In this document: piece by piece, positions 27,798 through 37,452 of the stretch | Layout of the letters: each line of letters starts with the position of its first letter | Numbering within the stretch: position 1 is the stretch's first letter | Assembly (NCBI RefSeq): GCF_009184635.1 | Contig: NZ_WELI01000006.1 | Location: forward strand, 310,001-374,000 | Direction of reading: 5' to 3' | From: Rudanella paleaurantiibacter | Lineage (GTDB): Bacteria; Bacteroidota; Bacteroidia; Cytophagales; Spirosomataceae | Length of the DNA: 64,000 bases | Notes under the pieces: model-generated | What the model was told of the DNA's origin: nothing | The model's input: only the letters and a program-made list of their open reading frames with translations | Databases searched by the model: none | Position numbers and translations under genes: made by a program

Positions 27798-29456
27798 ATG
27801 AACGCATTCTACCGAATGCCCGCTCGGGTATTGGTTTGTGTATTGCTCAGCGCTGCCACCATTCCACTAAAGGCCCAGCCCCGGCCTAACCTAACAACTC
27901 TCACGCCCACGCCCCGGCAGTCGTTTGTACCTACTCCGCAATCTGTGCGGGGGTATTGGAATATTGATGTCGTGGGCGATTTCTACTTGCCCACAACTAA
28001 ATCGCTCACGTTTTGCGGGGCCGGGCGTAACCTGCACGTGAACGAAAGCTGGGACAAACTCTTCCGGCGTGGCTTTTCGTCGATTGAGCGCGCCCGGATG
28101 ACGGCGGACGAAATTGGTTTTGACCCGGATGCCTATAACCGGCACGACTACGAAGCGAAATACAACAAATCGGCTACGTGGAAGAGCCGGTTACGCCCCG
28201 ATCAGCGGGCCCTGATTCTGTACCAAAGCTACTTTACTGATCCGCCCTTCAACCTGCCCTGGGCCCGCAATAGCGAGTTGGCAAAAGATACGTACTTCAC
28301 GCGCCCGCCGGGGTCGGCCAATGTGCGTGAGAGTATGGGCGTTGCCATGTCGGAGCTGGACGGCGGTTGTGTCGGCTTCAACGATTGCCCGCCCTCGGGA
28401 GAGATGAGCACGTACGGAAAAATATTCTTCGACATTGAGAATGAGGGTACGAGCTTCGAGAACCGGCAGGAACACGCCAACCTGTACGTGTACAAAATCT
28501 GGAAGTTGCTGAAGGTAATTAGTCCCTTTACGGAAGTTGGCGGCATTGGTCCGGTGCCGCACAACAGCTACGGGTACTCGCGCTCGTCGGATTTTAATAA
28601 TGTCAGCTCGCCCGACTGGCTCTGGGAAATGACCGCGCAACATATTGAAGCCACAAACACCCGAGGCCGGGGTATGCCCGATACCATTGTTGGGAAGTCG
28701 TTTGGCGAACTGGTTCATTTTCAGATGCCCGGTACGTACTATTTGTCGTCCGACTTCGACTACGCAGCCCCGCACAATGGCGATGAAGACCGGCATTGGC
28801 TCGCGAGCCTGCTTGGTGAGCAGGAGGTAAACATGAAACTCTCACCTAAAAAACGGATAGCCTGGCAGTGGCTGTTTAATACCCAAAGCTCGGAGCCGGG
28901 ACAGGCGAGTCGGGCGGAGTTTCCGGCACCACCTGCTATTGCTGAGGGAATGGCTATTTTTTACTGGTTTACGGGCGCTCATGGGGCCATTTTCTGGGAC
29001 GACTGGAACGAGCTGACCCCCAATGCCCCCGTGGTGCCGGGCCGCGAAAACCTCGATAACAACCGCAACTATAGCGTGTACGAACACTACCTTCACGGGC
29101 TTTGGCGGCTCTTTAAGTACCATGGAGACTTGTTCAACGGGAAAGAGAAGTACCTGAATGAGAACACCGAATGCTCGTACGACAACGGCCAAACCTGGGT
29201 TCGGATGAACTCAAATGCCCAGAAACGGAGTGGGAAGCCCTTTGCGCGGGCTATTGTCAATGGCGATCAAATACTGATTGCGGCTACCCAGCCGTACGCA
29301 TCGCCCGATAAGGAAAGCCAGATGATGGTTCGGTACACCGAGGGGAACTACCAGTTTTACACGACCATCAACCTGAAAGGCGACGATATTTTTCTGGGTC
29401 GTGCCACCATGCCCAAGGTGTACACACTGGCGCTCGGCTGCAGAAATTGCAACTAA
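27798..29456 (+). CDS. Secreted protein of unknown function, 552 residues
   Basis: The ATG at 27798 gives a signal peptide (MNAFYRMPARVLVCVLLSAA, cleaved after about KAQ). The frame runs back to 27504, but those residues are antisense to the GH78 gene and not protein-like. The mature part is rich in Trp, Tyr, Asn and Gly with Cys pairs (CVGFNDC, and CRNC at the end). Motifs include RGYWNIDVVGDFYLPTTK, FFDIENEG, SPDWLWEMTAQHIEATN, DRHWLASLLGEQE, EGMAIFYWFTGAHGAIFWDDW and YEHYLHGLWRLFKYH. The Trp/Glu-rich pattern suggests a TIM-barrel carbohydrate enzyme, but I cannot name a family. It is divergent from GH78. Confidence 0.85.
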   Translation: MNAFYRMPARVLVCVLLSAATIPLKAQPRPNLTTLTPTPRQSFVPTPQSVRGYWNIDVVGDFYLPTTKSLTFCGAGRNLHVNESWDKLFRRGFSSIERARMTADEIGFDPDAYNRHDYEAKYNKSATWKSRLRPDQRALILYQSYFTDPPFNLPWARNSELAKDTYFTRPPGSANVRESMGVAMSELDGGCVGFNDCPPSGEMSTYGKIFFDIENEGTSFENRQEHANLYVYKIWKLLKVISPFTEVGGIGPVPHNSYGYSRSSDFNNVSSPDWLWEMTAQHIEATNTRGRGMPDTIVGKSFGELVHFQMPGTYYLSSDFDYAAPHNGDEDRHWLASLLGEQEVNMKLSPKKRIAWQWLFNTQSSEPGQASRAEFPAPPAIAEGMAIFYWFTGAHGAIFWDDWNELTPNAPVVPGRENLDNNRNYSVYEHYLHGLWRLFKYHGDLFNGKEKYLNENTECSYDNGQTWVRMNSNAQKRSGKPFARAIVNGDQILIAATQPYASPDKESQMMVRYTEGNYQFYTTINLKGDDIFLGRATMPKVYTLALGCRNCN

Positions 29457-29461
29457 AAAAC

Positions 29462-29498
29462 GGCGAAGGGCCCACGGTTTTGCCATGAGCCCTTCGCC
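29462..29498. terminator. Bidirectional terminator
   Basis: Stem GGCGAAGGGC/GCCCTTCGCC (29462-29471 with 29489-29498), 10 bp perfect with a 17-base loop. On the minus strand it is followed by six T, serving ypdA. It lies 6 bases after the stop of the plus-strand secreted-protein gene. Confidence 0.8.
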
Positions 29499-29535
29499 AG
29501 TTAATTACGAAAGCGCACGATCTGCCTACTTGGGT

Positions 29536-30540
29536 CTATATGCGGTCGATGAGCTCTTTCACCGGTTGCACTTCTTTGCCCATGATATGCTCCAGAATGG
29601 CCCGGGCGTGTTCGCGACCGTTCTCGATGAAGACCTTCTCGGTGTAAATGCCCGCGAGTACCGTTCCGCAAACGTATAGTCCCCGAACATTCGTTTCAAA
29701 TGTCTGCTTGTTGAAAGTTGGAATCTGGGTCTCGGGGTCCAGTTCAATACCGCACCGACGGAGCAGGCTGGCGTCGGGTGTGTAACCCGATAAAACGAGG
29801 ACAAAATCGGCCGGGAGTACCGACGTCTCACCTGTCTCGACGTTTTCAAGGTGCACCTGATGCGGTTCAATCCGGGTTACCCGCGAGTTGAACTGGGTTT
29901 TTATCTTGCCCTCCTTCACCCGGTTTTTAACGTCAGGTATGAGCCAGTACTTCACCGTTGGTTTGAAGTCTTCGCGCCGGTGCACCACGGTCACGTCTAC
30001 ATCGTGCCGGTACAACTCCAGAGCAGCCTCAACGGCCGAGTTGGCCGCGCCCACAATCACGACCTTGGTGAACGAATACCGGAACGGTTCGTCGTAATAG
30101 TGTGATACGTGCGGGAGGTCTTCGCCCGGAATACCCAACTGCCGGGGTTTGTCGAAATACCCCGTGGCCATAATCACGCGGTGTGCCGAAAACGTATCGC
30201 CCGTGGTGGTAAATACGGTAAACAACTCGCCTTCTTTTTCAACCCGATCGACCTCGGTAAACACCTTGGTGTTGAGCTTATAATAAGCCGCCACTTTACG
30301 GTAATACTGGAGGGCTTCGTTGCGGGTAGCTTTTACGCCCGAGATTGGAAACGGGATGCCGCCAATTTCGATGTTTTCGGCCGTTGAAAAGAAACGCATC
30401 AGTTTCGGGTAGCGCCGAATGGATTCGGTAATGCTGCCCTTTTCCAGAATCAGGTGAGACAAACCATTTTTTGCGGCTTCGATACCCGCAGCCAGGCCGC
30501 AAGGGCCACCACCAATGATGATTACGTCGTAGAGTTGCAT
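29536..30540 (-). CDS. ypdA: Bacillithiol-disulfide reductase-like flavoprotein (YpdA family)
   Basis: FAD/NADPH-dependent oxidoreductase of 334 residues. The N-terminal FAD site is DVIIIGGGPCGLAAGIEAAK (residues 5-24). A second Rossmann motif, VVIVGAANSAVEAALEL, binds NADPH. It lacks the CxxC of thioredoxin reductases, and the tail GLYVCGTVLAGIYTEKVFIENGREHA is typical of YpdA/Bdr, which reduces oxidised bacillithiol. Another bacillithiol-linked gene, ytxJ, lies at 50942. Monocistronic between two terminators. Confidence 0.9.
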   Translation of the reverse strand: MQLYDVIIIGGGPCGLAAGIEAAKNGLSHLILEKGSITESIRRYPKLMRFFSTAENIEIGGIPFPISGVKATRNEALQYYRKVAAYYKLNTKVFTEVDRVEKEGELFTVFTTTGDTFSAHRVIMATGYFDKPRQLGIPGEDLPHVSHYYDEPFRYSFTKVVIVGAANSAVEAALELYRHDVDVTVVHRREDFKPTVKYWLIPDVKNRVKEGKIKTQFNSRVTRIEPHQVHLENVETGETSVLPADFVLVLSGYTPDASLLRRCGIELDPETQIPTFNKQTFETNVRGLYVCGTVLAGIYTEKVFIENGREHARAILEHIMGKEVQPVKELIDRI

Positions 30541-30554
30541 AGCCTCATAACACG

Positions 30555-30593
30555 AAAAAAGCCTTCCTTGGTTTGCACCGGGAAGGCTTTTTT
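30555..30593 (-). terminator. Terminator after the 1214-residue surface protein
   Basis: Perfect 13-bp stem AAAAAAGCCTTCC/GGAAGGCTTTTTT (30555-30567 with 30581-30593), a 13-base loop and T runs on both strands. It lies 25 bases beyond the stop of the minus-strand gene at 30619 and upstream of ypdA. Confidence 0.88.
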
Positions 30594-30618
30594 GGAAGTT
30601 TAGCTGTCTGTAAAAAGT

Positions 30619-33600
30619 CTACCGAATCCGAGCCGAGCTGATAGGCACACAGAGGGGATTGTCGATCGACAAGACAAACTGGCTAACTGGGCGGCAGGTG
30701 GGGTCAGCCGGAGTGGGCGACAGGATCGCGTACACGTACCGGCGTATGGTCTGCGTAGAGGTGTTCGTCGTTGGAATGGCCGTTGTGCTGAGTGTAGCCA
30801 CCGCGTTAGTCGGTGCAACCGTATCCAGCAGGGTACCCATGCCGTTGTATGCATCAGCCGGGTCTGCCAGCGGAGTTGCCGAGTAAACAAACGCGACCGA
30901 ACTGCCGGCATACGTTCCCTCGGTAAGCACCGTAACGGATAGGGGCGGTACCGGATTGCCCGAACAAAGCGTTAGCGACGTGCCGCCTGTAAATACGGGG
31001 CAGGGCTCTTCGTTTGAGGGGGGCTGCACCTCAACCTCAGTGCTGGCTGTACAGCCGTTCGGGCCGGTTACGGTGAGTACGTAGAAGCCCGGTTCCGATA
31101 CATCGACCGTTGCCTGGTTTGCGGTGAAACTGTTGGGCCCTTGCCAAAGCAGGGTTGAGTTGGCGGGCGTTACCGTGGCCGAGATCGTTACGGTACAGGT
31201 GGTACAGTCGGGTACACCCCCGAATGCATCCACAATTACCGGTATTTCCTCATCCTGCTCAACCAGGGCGGTCACCGTGGTAAAAGCGTCGGGGCAAGCG
31301 GCCGTTGCCGCGCTGAGTGTGTACGTACCGGCTACTGTGACCACCGGGTTTTGCTCGGTGCTGGTGAAACCGTTAGGCCCGGTCCAGCGATACACGCCGT
31401 TGGTGATCGGCGTATTCTGGGCATCGGTCAGCGCGGCCGTGAGCGTTACCGATGGCTGGGCGCAGGTAACAACTCCTCCCGTTGCCGTTGCCCGCGCTTT
31501 GGGCAGAATCGTAATCACAATGCCGTCGTAGGGTAAGCACGTGCTCGGCATAGGCGATACCGGCTCCACAACCGCATACACGTACTTGAAGGTAGTAACG
31601 GTCGCGTTCGTATTGGTCTGGATAGCCGAAGCATCAATCGAAACCAGCACCCCACCCGCTACCGTCGACGATGAACTGGGCGTAACAATGCCGAGTACAT
31701 TGGTAGCGCTGTAAATAACCGTTGGGTCGGTTTGGGGGGTATCGAATGCCACAAACTTTATCTTGTCGGTCAGGGCCAGCGATGCCGCTTTCACCGTCAG
31801 GCTACCAACTGGTGCGCCCTGACAAACCGTAAGGCCGTTAGGTTGGGCTTCAATGGTCGGGCAGGCATAGACCGAGAAATCGTAGTTCTGGTTATTCTCT
31901 CCCGCATCGCCCGTTACGACGTTAATAAATGCGGTATTGCCGTCAATTTGAGCGTCCGAATCCCGGATGCCGCTATCGGTGCCGCTGCCTACCTGATACG
32001 GCGACAGCGCGTACGTTGGCGTAGCCGCCAGCCGGGCTCCGTTTCGGGTAGTGGGCCGGATGGTCCGGGCGCTTGCCGTCAGGAGGTAATTAGTCAGCTG
32101 CGTCATGTCCATCCGAACCTGATAGTTATACTTGAACTTCAGACCACCGGGCACGTTGCTATTGTTAAAATACCACTGGCCGCCGTTGGCGGTTGTGGTT
32201 GAGGCCACCTGTGTGTTGCCGTCGTACAGCAAAACAACCAACCCATCAATACCGGGTTCGTAGGCGTCCTGAATACCATTGCGGTTATCATCGAACCACA
32301 CCCGGTTACCAATTTCGACCGGAGCCACATCGCAAATAGGCTTGTTGTCGCCCAGACCCGATGCCTTACCAAATGAGCCTGCGTCGTCGATAAACACCAC
32401 AAACCCCCGCTCAGCCTTGCCGCTGGTGTTATTGTGAACCCGCCAGCCAGCCGACTTGTAAATTTCATCAATAGGGTCATAGGCCGACGAGATAACCTCG
32501 TTTTTGCCGGGGATGAGGCTCAGGGCGCCGTTATTAATTTCATCGTGGGCTTTGTTGCCTAAAAATACCCAGGCATCGTCGCTGTAAAACTCACCACCAC
32601 CAGGCCCCTGATTGTTGCCAACCCCGTTCTGACTGGTTAGTGTACCTACTGTGCCGTTGTTTTCAAGGGCAAACTGGTTACCGGTTGCGGGGGCTGCCCG
32701 GAGCAGGTCACCACCGGTAAAGCCATCGTAGTAGCCGTTGCCGTTCGGGTCGTGATTGGCCACGCCCGACAGGTGCCCGAACCGGTCGAGCATGCCGATA
32801 ATCATGTGCCCATTGACATCAAATTCAAGGTCGGTGATCATGGGCTGGGGCCACATCACAAAATTGGCATTACAAGGGGCCGGAAACTGATCGGTCCAGG
32901 GTTGCCAGTATTTGAAATTGATACAGTCGCCGGTGAGGTCGGCAGAGCCGCGTTCAAACGAAAGCGGAAACTCCAGAATGTGCTGAAACTGTCCGTTGGG
33001 CAGGCTCGGGTCGAGTTCGTACACGTGCCCCGACAGTAAGGTGTTGCTCACGGCCGTGCTCAGATTCGAGGCATCGGTCGGTGCATATTCGCCCGAACAA
33101 ACCCCGCCTACATATACCTTGCCGTGGTGAACCTTCAGCGCCCAGGGCCGAAACTCGCCCTGAGGGCAACCGGGGCCATTGATCGCCCACGACTTGACAT
33201 CCGTAGCCGGATTGGGCTTTTGGGCAGGAACCCCGATTTTAACGCCGTACACCCGGCGGTCGAATAGGTTTACCACATAGAGCGTTTGGTCGTCTTCCGA
33301 CATATCGGTGCCGCCAAAACCAACCCGTCCCATGGCCTGCATCGGGCCGGGATCGTTGCTCGGAAATAATTTATTGCCCGGCAGTCCGCTGTGCGGATCG
33401 GGGCCGGTCTGAATACCAAGATCGTTAGGGAAGCTTAAAAATGGGGTGGTTGGGTTCGCTGAGGTGCTGTTGAGGTCGGTCACGTAGATACCCCCGGAGC
33501 CCAGAGGACCAAAGCCAGCGTGCCGTTTCACTACAGCGGCACTGAAAATCTGTTTCGTTCGGCGCTGTAAAGCCAGGCCCCATACGCTACCGACCTGGCC

Positions 33601-34263
33601 ACCCAAGGCCAGGTGGTCGGCCGGGAATTGGGCTTTATTGCCCGAGCTGTTGCCGTCACCTTTAACCGAAAACGCGTTGTAGTCAAAGGCCACAATAGCG
33701 TCGGCATTAGCCGATTGTAATTCGGTTGGGATAGGCCCGTTTGCGTCGGTTGTTTTGAGGGGGTCGCCGTTGACAAAACAAGGCGTCACAATTTTCACCG
33801 GGCCGGGCTGACAGTAGTCGCTTGGGTAGTTGATACCGGTATTGACGTCGGAGGCCGGGGCCCGCACAAATTGAACGGTGGTGCCACCGCCCTGTCCGTT
33901 GTGGGGGGCGGGAAAATAGCCGCCTGGATAATTAGCAAATTCCAAACGCACCCGGCTGTTGGCTGGGATCTGAGCCGCCGAGAAGCTGTAAGCGCCGTTT
34001 GCGTCGGTAGTTGTTGTGATGGGAACTGTACTCAGTTCGACGTACGCCCGAACTGTAATGCCCCCGACCCCAAGTTCAACCGGAGCAGAGGTGCTCCGGG
34101 CGCCGGTTAGGGTAGGAACCGAGGTACTCCGGGCGCCGTCGTTGTCAAAGTCCCGAAATACACTTCCGCTAATCTGAGCAGAGGCCAATGTGCCCGTCAG
34201 ATAGAATATAATGCCGAAAAGCCAGACTCGGCCAGGCATATTGAATACTATATTTTGTTTCAT
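30619..34263 (-). CDS. Large exported SdrD-B/Ig-like surface protein
   Basis: 1214 residues with a signal peptide (VWLFGIIFYLTGTLASA). An SdrD-B-like unit opens the mature protein (ISGSVFRDFDNDGA). Residues about 170-640 look like a beta-propeller that logs events (GSVWGLALQRRTKQIFSAAVVK, SEDDQTLYVVNLFDRRVYGVK, FRPWALKVHHGKVYVGGVC). A second SdrD-B unit starts near 645 (IGNRVWFDDNRNGIQD). Ig/PKD-like repeats with Cys and GPNGF/GPNSF motifs follow to the end. A GARSTS segment is duplicated near residues 44-60. No type IX C-terminal sorting domain is recognisable. Function unknown; adhesion or surface display is inference. Confidence 0.85.
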   Translation of the reverse strand: MKQNIVFNMPGRVWLFGIIFYLTGTLASAQISGSVFRDFDNDGARSTSVPTLTGARSTSAPVELGVGGITVRAYVELSTVPITTTTDANGAYSFSAAQIPANSRVRLEFANYPGGYFPAPHNGQGGGTTVQFVRAPASDVNTGINYPSDYCQPGPVKIVTPCFVNGDPLKTTDANGPIPTELQSANADAIVAFDYNAFSVKGDGNSSGNKAQFPADHLALGGQVGSVWGLALQRRTKQIFSAAVVKRHAGFGPLGSGGIYVTDLNSTSANPTTPFLSFPNDLGIQTGPDPHSGLPGNKLFPSNDPGPMQAMGRVGFGGTDMSEDDQTLYVVNLFDRRVYGVKIGVPAQKPNPATDVKSWAINGPGCPQGEFRPWALKVHHGKVYVGGVCSGEYAPTDASNLSTAVSNTLLSGHVYELDPSLPNGQFQHILEFPLSFERGSADLTGDCINFKYWQPWTDQFPAPCNANFVMWPQPMITDLEFDVNGHMIIGMLDRFGHLSGVANHDPNGNGYYDGFTGGDLLRAAPATGNQFALENNGTVGTLTSQNGVGNNQGPGGGEFYSDDAWVFLGNKAHDEINNGALSLIPGKNEVISSAYDPIDEIYKSAGWRVHNNTSGKAERGFVVFIDDAGSFGKASGLGDNKPICDVAPVEIGNRVWFDDNRNGIQDAYEPGIDGLVVLLYDGNTQVASTTTANGGQWYFNNSNVPGGLKFKYNYQVRMDMTQLTNYLLTASARTIRPTTRNGARLAATPTYALSPYQVGSGTDSGIRDSDAQIDGNTAFINVVTGDAGENNQNYDFSVYACPTIEAQPNGLTVCQGAPVGSLTVKAASLALTDKIKFVAFDTPQTDPTVIYSATNVLGIVTPSSSSTVAGGVLVSIDASAIQTNTNATVTTFKYVYAVVEPVSPMPSTCLPYDGIVITILPKARATATGGVVTCAQPSVTLTAALTDAQNTPITNGVYRWTGPNGFTSTEQNPVVTVAGTYTLSAATAACPDAFTTVTALVEQDEEIPVIVDAFGGVPDCTTCTVTISATVTPANSTLLWQGPNSFTANQATVDVSEPGFYVLTVTGPNGCTASTEVEVQPPSNEEPCPVFTGGTSLTLCSGNPVPPLSVTVLTEGTYAGSSVAFVYSATPLADPADAYNGMGTLLDTVAPTNAVATLSTTAIPTTNTSTQTIRRYVYAILSPTPADPTCRPVSQFVLSIDNPLCVPISSARIR

Positions 34264-34474
34264 GAGGCTGTACGTTGGATTAAAAAGGAACGTTGAAAAT
34301 CAGAGCATTCAGTCAGGGTTAAGAGGTTGAGATATATCGTACGGGTTTTGGTCGGTAGCTAAGCGCCAATCTACCTATCGGTTTGTGCAGGTCTTACTTA
34401 GTTACATTTACGACAAGCTGTGACTTGCAAACATCTTGCCAAGCTATTTGCCCATATTTCGGTAACTTTACTTC

Positions 34475-37015
34475 GTGAGTGAGCCAGATAATCAACTTAG
34501 CCTGCCAGACTTGGTATTTTCCCATTCGCACGAAGAAGAGGTTACTTACTTCGCGGATTTAATATTGCCTTTGCCTATTCCAAACCTGTTTACATACAGG
34601 GTTCCGAGAACGATGGTTGAGGTTATCAAAATTGGTGCCAGAGTGATTGTTCCTTTTGGTAAAAAGGATGGTCGTGTATTAACGGCTATCGTGGCAAGGC
34701 TTCATAATACTCCTCCGCCCCGGTATCAGGCCCGGTATATTCTTGAACTTCTGGATGATTACCCGCTGATTACCAGCTATCAGCTCGAGCTGTTTCGCTG
34801 GATGGCCGACTACTACATGTGCTGCATTGGCGAGGTGATGAATGTGGCTCTGCCTTCTGGGCTTAAGATTTCGAGTCAGTCGAAGGTGCAGTACAACCCC
34901 GATTTCGACTATCCTGAACTGCTCAGCCCGGAGGAGGTTACCCTACTCGAAGAGCTTAAAAAACACCCGGCCCTCACCTACGAAGAACTGGGGCGGCTGG
35001 TGGGCGAACTCAACGTACCGACCGTTATTAAGGCGTTGGTTGGGAAGCGGGCCGTCATTGTTTTTGAGGAGGTGCGGGAGAAATATGTGCCGAAAATGAT
35101 TCGGAAAGTACGGCTCGGTGCCGCTTACGAAGACCGCGAAGCCTTGCTGGACCTGATTCGAAAGCTGGACAAATCGCCCAAACAGCAGGAAGTGGTTATG
35201 CGCTATCTGCGCCACGTACCGGTGCTGCTCAATTCGGCTCTTAACAGCCGGGGACTCGACAAAACGGTGCTGAATCAGGACGACGAAATCTCCCAGTCGT
35301 CGATGACTACTCTGATAAAAAACGGGATTTTTGAAACGTTCGAGGTCATTCAGCCGCGCTTTTCTGACAACCTCGCGCCCACCGTTGAAATTCGGCTTAC
35401 CGAGGCTCAGCAACAGGCATCTGAAGCCATTATGGCCAAGTTTAATACGCAGAATATCGTGTTGCTCCACGGTATTACGGGTAGTGGCAAAACGGAGGTT
35501 TACATTAACCTGATTCAGCAGGCTCTTGAAAGTGGCTCGCAGGTGCTATATCTGCTTCCCGAAATCGCCCTGACCACCCAGATTGTGGTTCGGCTTCAGC
35601 GCGTTTTTGGTGATAAAATGGGTATTTACCACTCCAAGTTTTCAGACAATGAGCGCGTAGAAGTCTGGAAAGGGGTGGTATCGGGTCAGTATCAGTTTGT
35701 AGTTGGCGTGCGGTCGGCCGTGTTTTTACCGTTCGACAATCTTGGCCTGATTATCGTCGATGAAGAGCACGAAACCTCGTACAAACAGCATGACCCGGCC
35801 CCGCGCTACCATGCCCGCGACGTAGCTATGATGCTCGCCCAGTGGCAACAGGCCAAAGTGTTGCTGGGCTCGGCTACACCTTCTCTGGAGAGTTACTATC
35901 AGGCTCAGCAGGGACGATACGGACTGGTAGAGCTGTTTCAGCGGTTTGGCGATGCGACGCTGCCGCAGATTACCCTCGTGGATACGAAGGTGGAAAAGAA
36001 GCAGAAGACGATGAAAAATGAGTTTACATCGGCTTTGCTGACGGCCTTAGGTGATAATCTGGAGCGAAAAGAGCAGAGCATCCTGTTTCAGAACCGGCGT
36101 GGCTACTCGCCCTACATGCAGTGCGAAGACTGCGACTGGACGGCCGAATGTCCTAACTGCGACGTAAGCCTGACCTACCACATGAAGGTGGGCGAATTGC
36201 GCTGCCACTACTGCGGCTACAAAGAAGAAGTACCCCGTACTTGCCCCGTTTGCGGCTCCACTAAAGTGAAAACCATTGGTTTCGGGACTGAAAAGCTCGA
36301 AGATCAACTCCAGATCCTGTTTCCAGAAGCCCGGATTCTGCGCATGGACCTCGATACCACCCGGGCCAAAAATGCGTACCAACAAATTATTGAAGAGTTC
36401 GAACAGGGGAATGTCGATATGCTTGTGGGTACGCAAATGATTACCAAGGGCCTCGATTTCGATAAGGTGAGCCTGGTGGGCATTTTTGATGCCGACCGGA
36501 TCATTCATTTCCCGGAGTTCAGGGCAACCGAGCGGGCGTTTCAGATGCTGACTCAGGTAAGCGGGCGCGCGGGCCGGCGGGGTGGTCGGCAGGGGCGGGT
36601 GCTTATCCAGACCAGCAACCCGCAACAGCTTATTCTCCAGAAAATCATTACCAACGACTACCGGGGCCTGTACGACGAAGAGATTCGGGAACGGCAAGAT
36701 TTTAACTATCCGCCTTTCTCACGGCTGATTAAACTGACGGTTCGGCACCCGGAGCAACATATCAGTAAGCAGGCGGCCGAACGGCTGGCGGCCGAACTGA
36801 CCGATACCCTCGGCAGTAGTCGCGTGCTTGGCCCCGAACAGCCATTGGTTGAGCGGATCCGTAATCAGTTTCTCTACGATATTCTGATTAAGATTGAGCG
36901 CGGCCCGGTCAACATGAAAGCGGTGAAGGAGTTTATCCGCGACCGGATCAACGATGTTCTGACCGACAAAGGACTCCGGCAGGTATCTATCGTGGTCGAT
37001 GTTGACTGCCTATAA
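34475..37015 (+). CDS. priA: Primosomal protein N', replication restart helicase
   Basis: 3'-5' DNA helicase that reloads the replisome at stalled forks. 846 residues from a GTG start (SEPDNQLSLPDLVF). The N-terminal DNA-binding part (PLPIPNLFTYRVP, WMADYYMC) is followed by Walker A GITGSGKTEVY (about 333), DEEH box, GSATPSLES, paired zinc-binding Cys clusters (CEDCDWTAECPNC, CHYC, CPVCGS) and GTQMITKGLDFDKV with QVSGRAGRRGG. Length is slightly above average. No ATG lies near the conserved start, so GTG is well supported. Confidence 0.97.
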   Translation: MSEPDNQLSLPDLVFSHSHEEEVTYFADLILPLPIPNLFTYRVPRTMVEVIKIGARVIVPFGKKDGRVLTAIVARLHNTPPPRYQARYILELLDDYPLITSYQLELFRWMADYYMCCIGEVMNVALPSGLKISSQSKVQYNPDFDYPELLSPEEVTLLEELKKHPALTYEELGRLVGELNVPTVIKALVGKRAVIVFEEVREKYVPKMIRKVRLGAAYEDREALLDLIRKLDKSPKQQEVVMRYLRHVPVLLNSALNSRGLDKTVLNQDDEISQSSMTTLIKNGIFETFEVIQPRFSDNLAPTVEIRLTEAQQQASEAIMAKFNTQNIVLLHGITGSGKTEVYINLIQQALESGSQVLYLLPEIALTTQIVVRLQRVFGDKMGIYHSKFSDNERVEVWKGVVSGQYQFVVGVRSAVFLPFDNLGLIIVDEEHETSYKQHDPAPRYHARDVAMMLAQWQQAKVLLGSATPSLESYYQAQQGRYGLVELFQRFGDATLPQITLVDTKVEKKQKTMKNEFTSALLTALGDNLERKEQSILFQNRRGYSPYMQCEDCDWTAECPNCDVSLTYHMKVGELRCHYCGYKEEVPRTCPVCGSTKVKTIGFGTEKLEDQLQILFPEARILRMDLDTTRAKNAYQQIIEEFEQGNVDMLVGTQMITKGLDFDKVSLVGIFDADRIIHFPEFRATERAFQMLTQVSGRAGRRGGRQGRVLIQTSNPQQLILQKIITNDYRGLYDEEIRERQDFNYPPFSRLIKLTVRHPEQHISKQAAERLAAELTDTLGSSRVLGPEQPLVERIRNQFLYDILIKIERGPVNMKAVKEFIRDRINDVLTDKGLRQVSIVVDVDCL

Positions 37016-37452
37016 AACCTGGGCCGGTAGATAACTTCTCCGGCTCGCGTAGGTTCACAAACAAACTCGCCTTGTGTGGGCATACTTGTCAGCTTCACGA
37101 TGCTCAAAAAAACGGAGCTAACATTGAGCCGGTTTTTAGATTATTCCGGGAAACATAATCCAGAGAACGAATAATTTTTAAGGTAGATTATTATTTTTTT
37201 GCCCCGTCGAGATCGGCCCATTGGCTCGTTTTCGACGGGGTTTCTCATTTCGACATATCAGGCCTGAAATGGGTGAATAGGGCCGTTTTGGGCCGAAATC
37301 GCACGCTCAGATTGCCTGAGTGCGGGCAATTCACACCCAAACAAATTCGTTATTGCCGTGTTCAGATTAATTGACTTTCTCGGGTGATTAAATAAACCAT
37401 TGGTCTGATTACCTGTCAAAGAGCCAAACAGTAACGCAGTACTCAATTGGAC
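37016..37452. other. Gene-free interval after priA
   Basis: 437 bases without a credible ORF. It holds a terminator-like hairpin (37202-37240) and an AT-rich stretch at 37150-37200. No TAnnTTTG promoter match was found ahead of the glycine-zipper gene. Confidence 0.6.
37202..37240 (+). terminator. Terminator-like hairpin downstream of priA
   Basis: Stem CCCCGTCGA/TCGACGGGG (37202-37210 with 37232-37240), 9 bp, with inner CGAG/CTCG pairing possible. TTTCTCATTT follows on the plus strand. It is 187 bases past the priA stop, so it may instead end an untranslated RNA. Confidence 0.6.

Noticed and set aside
34375-34474. Promoter for priA (TAACTTTA near 34462)
   Set aside because: One mismatch in the -7 box and no TTTG at 19-21 bases upstream; too weak to annotate.
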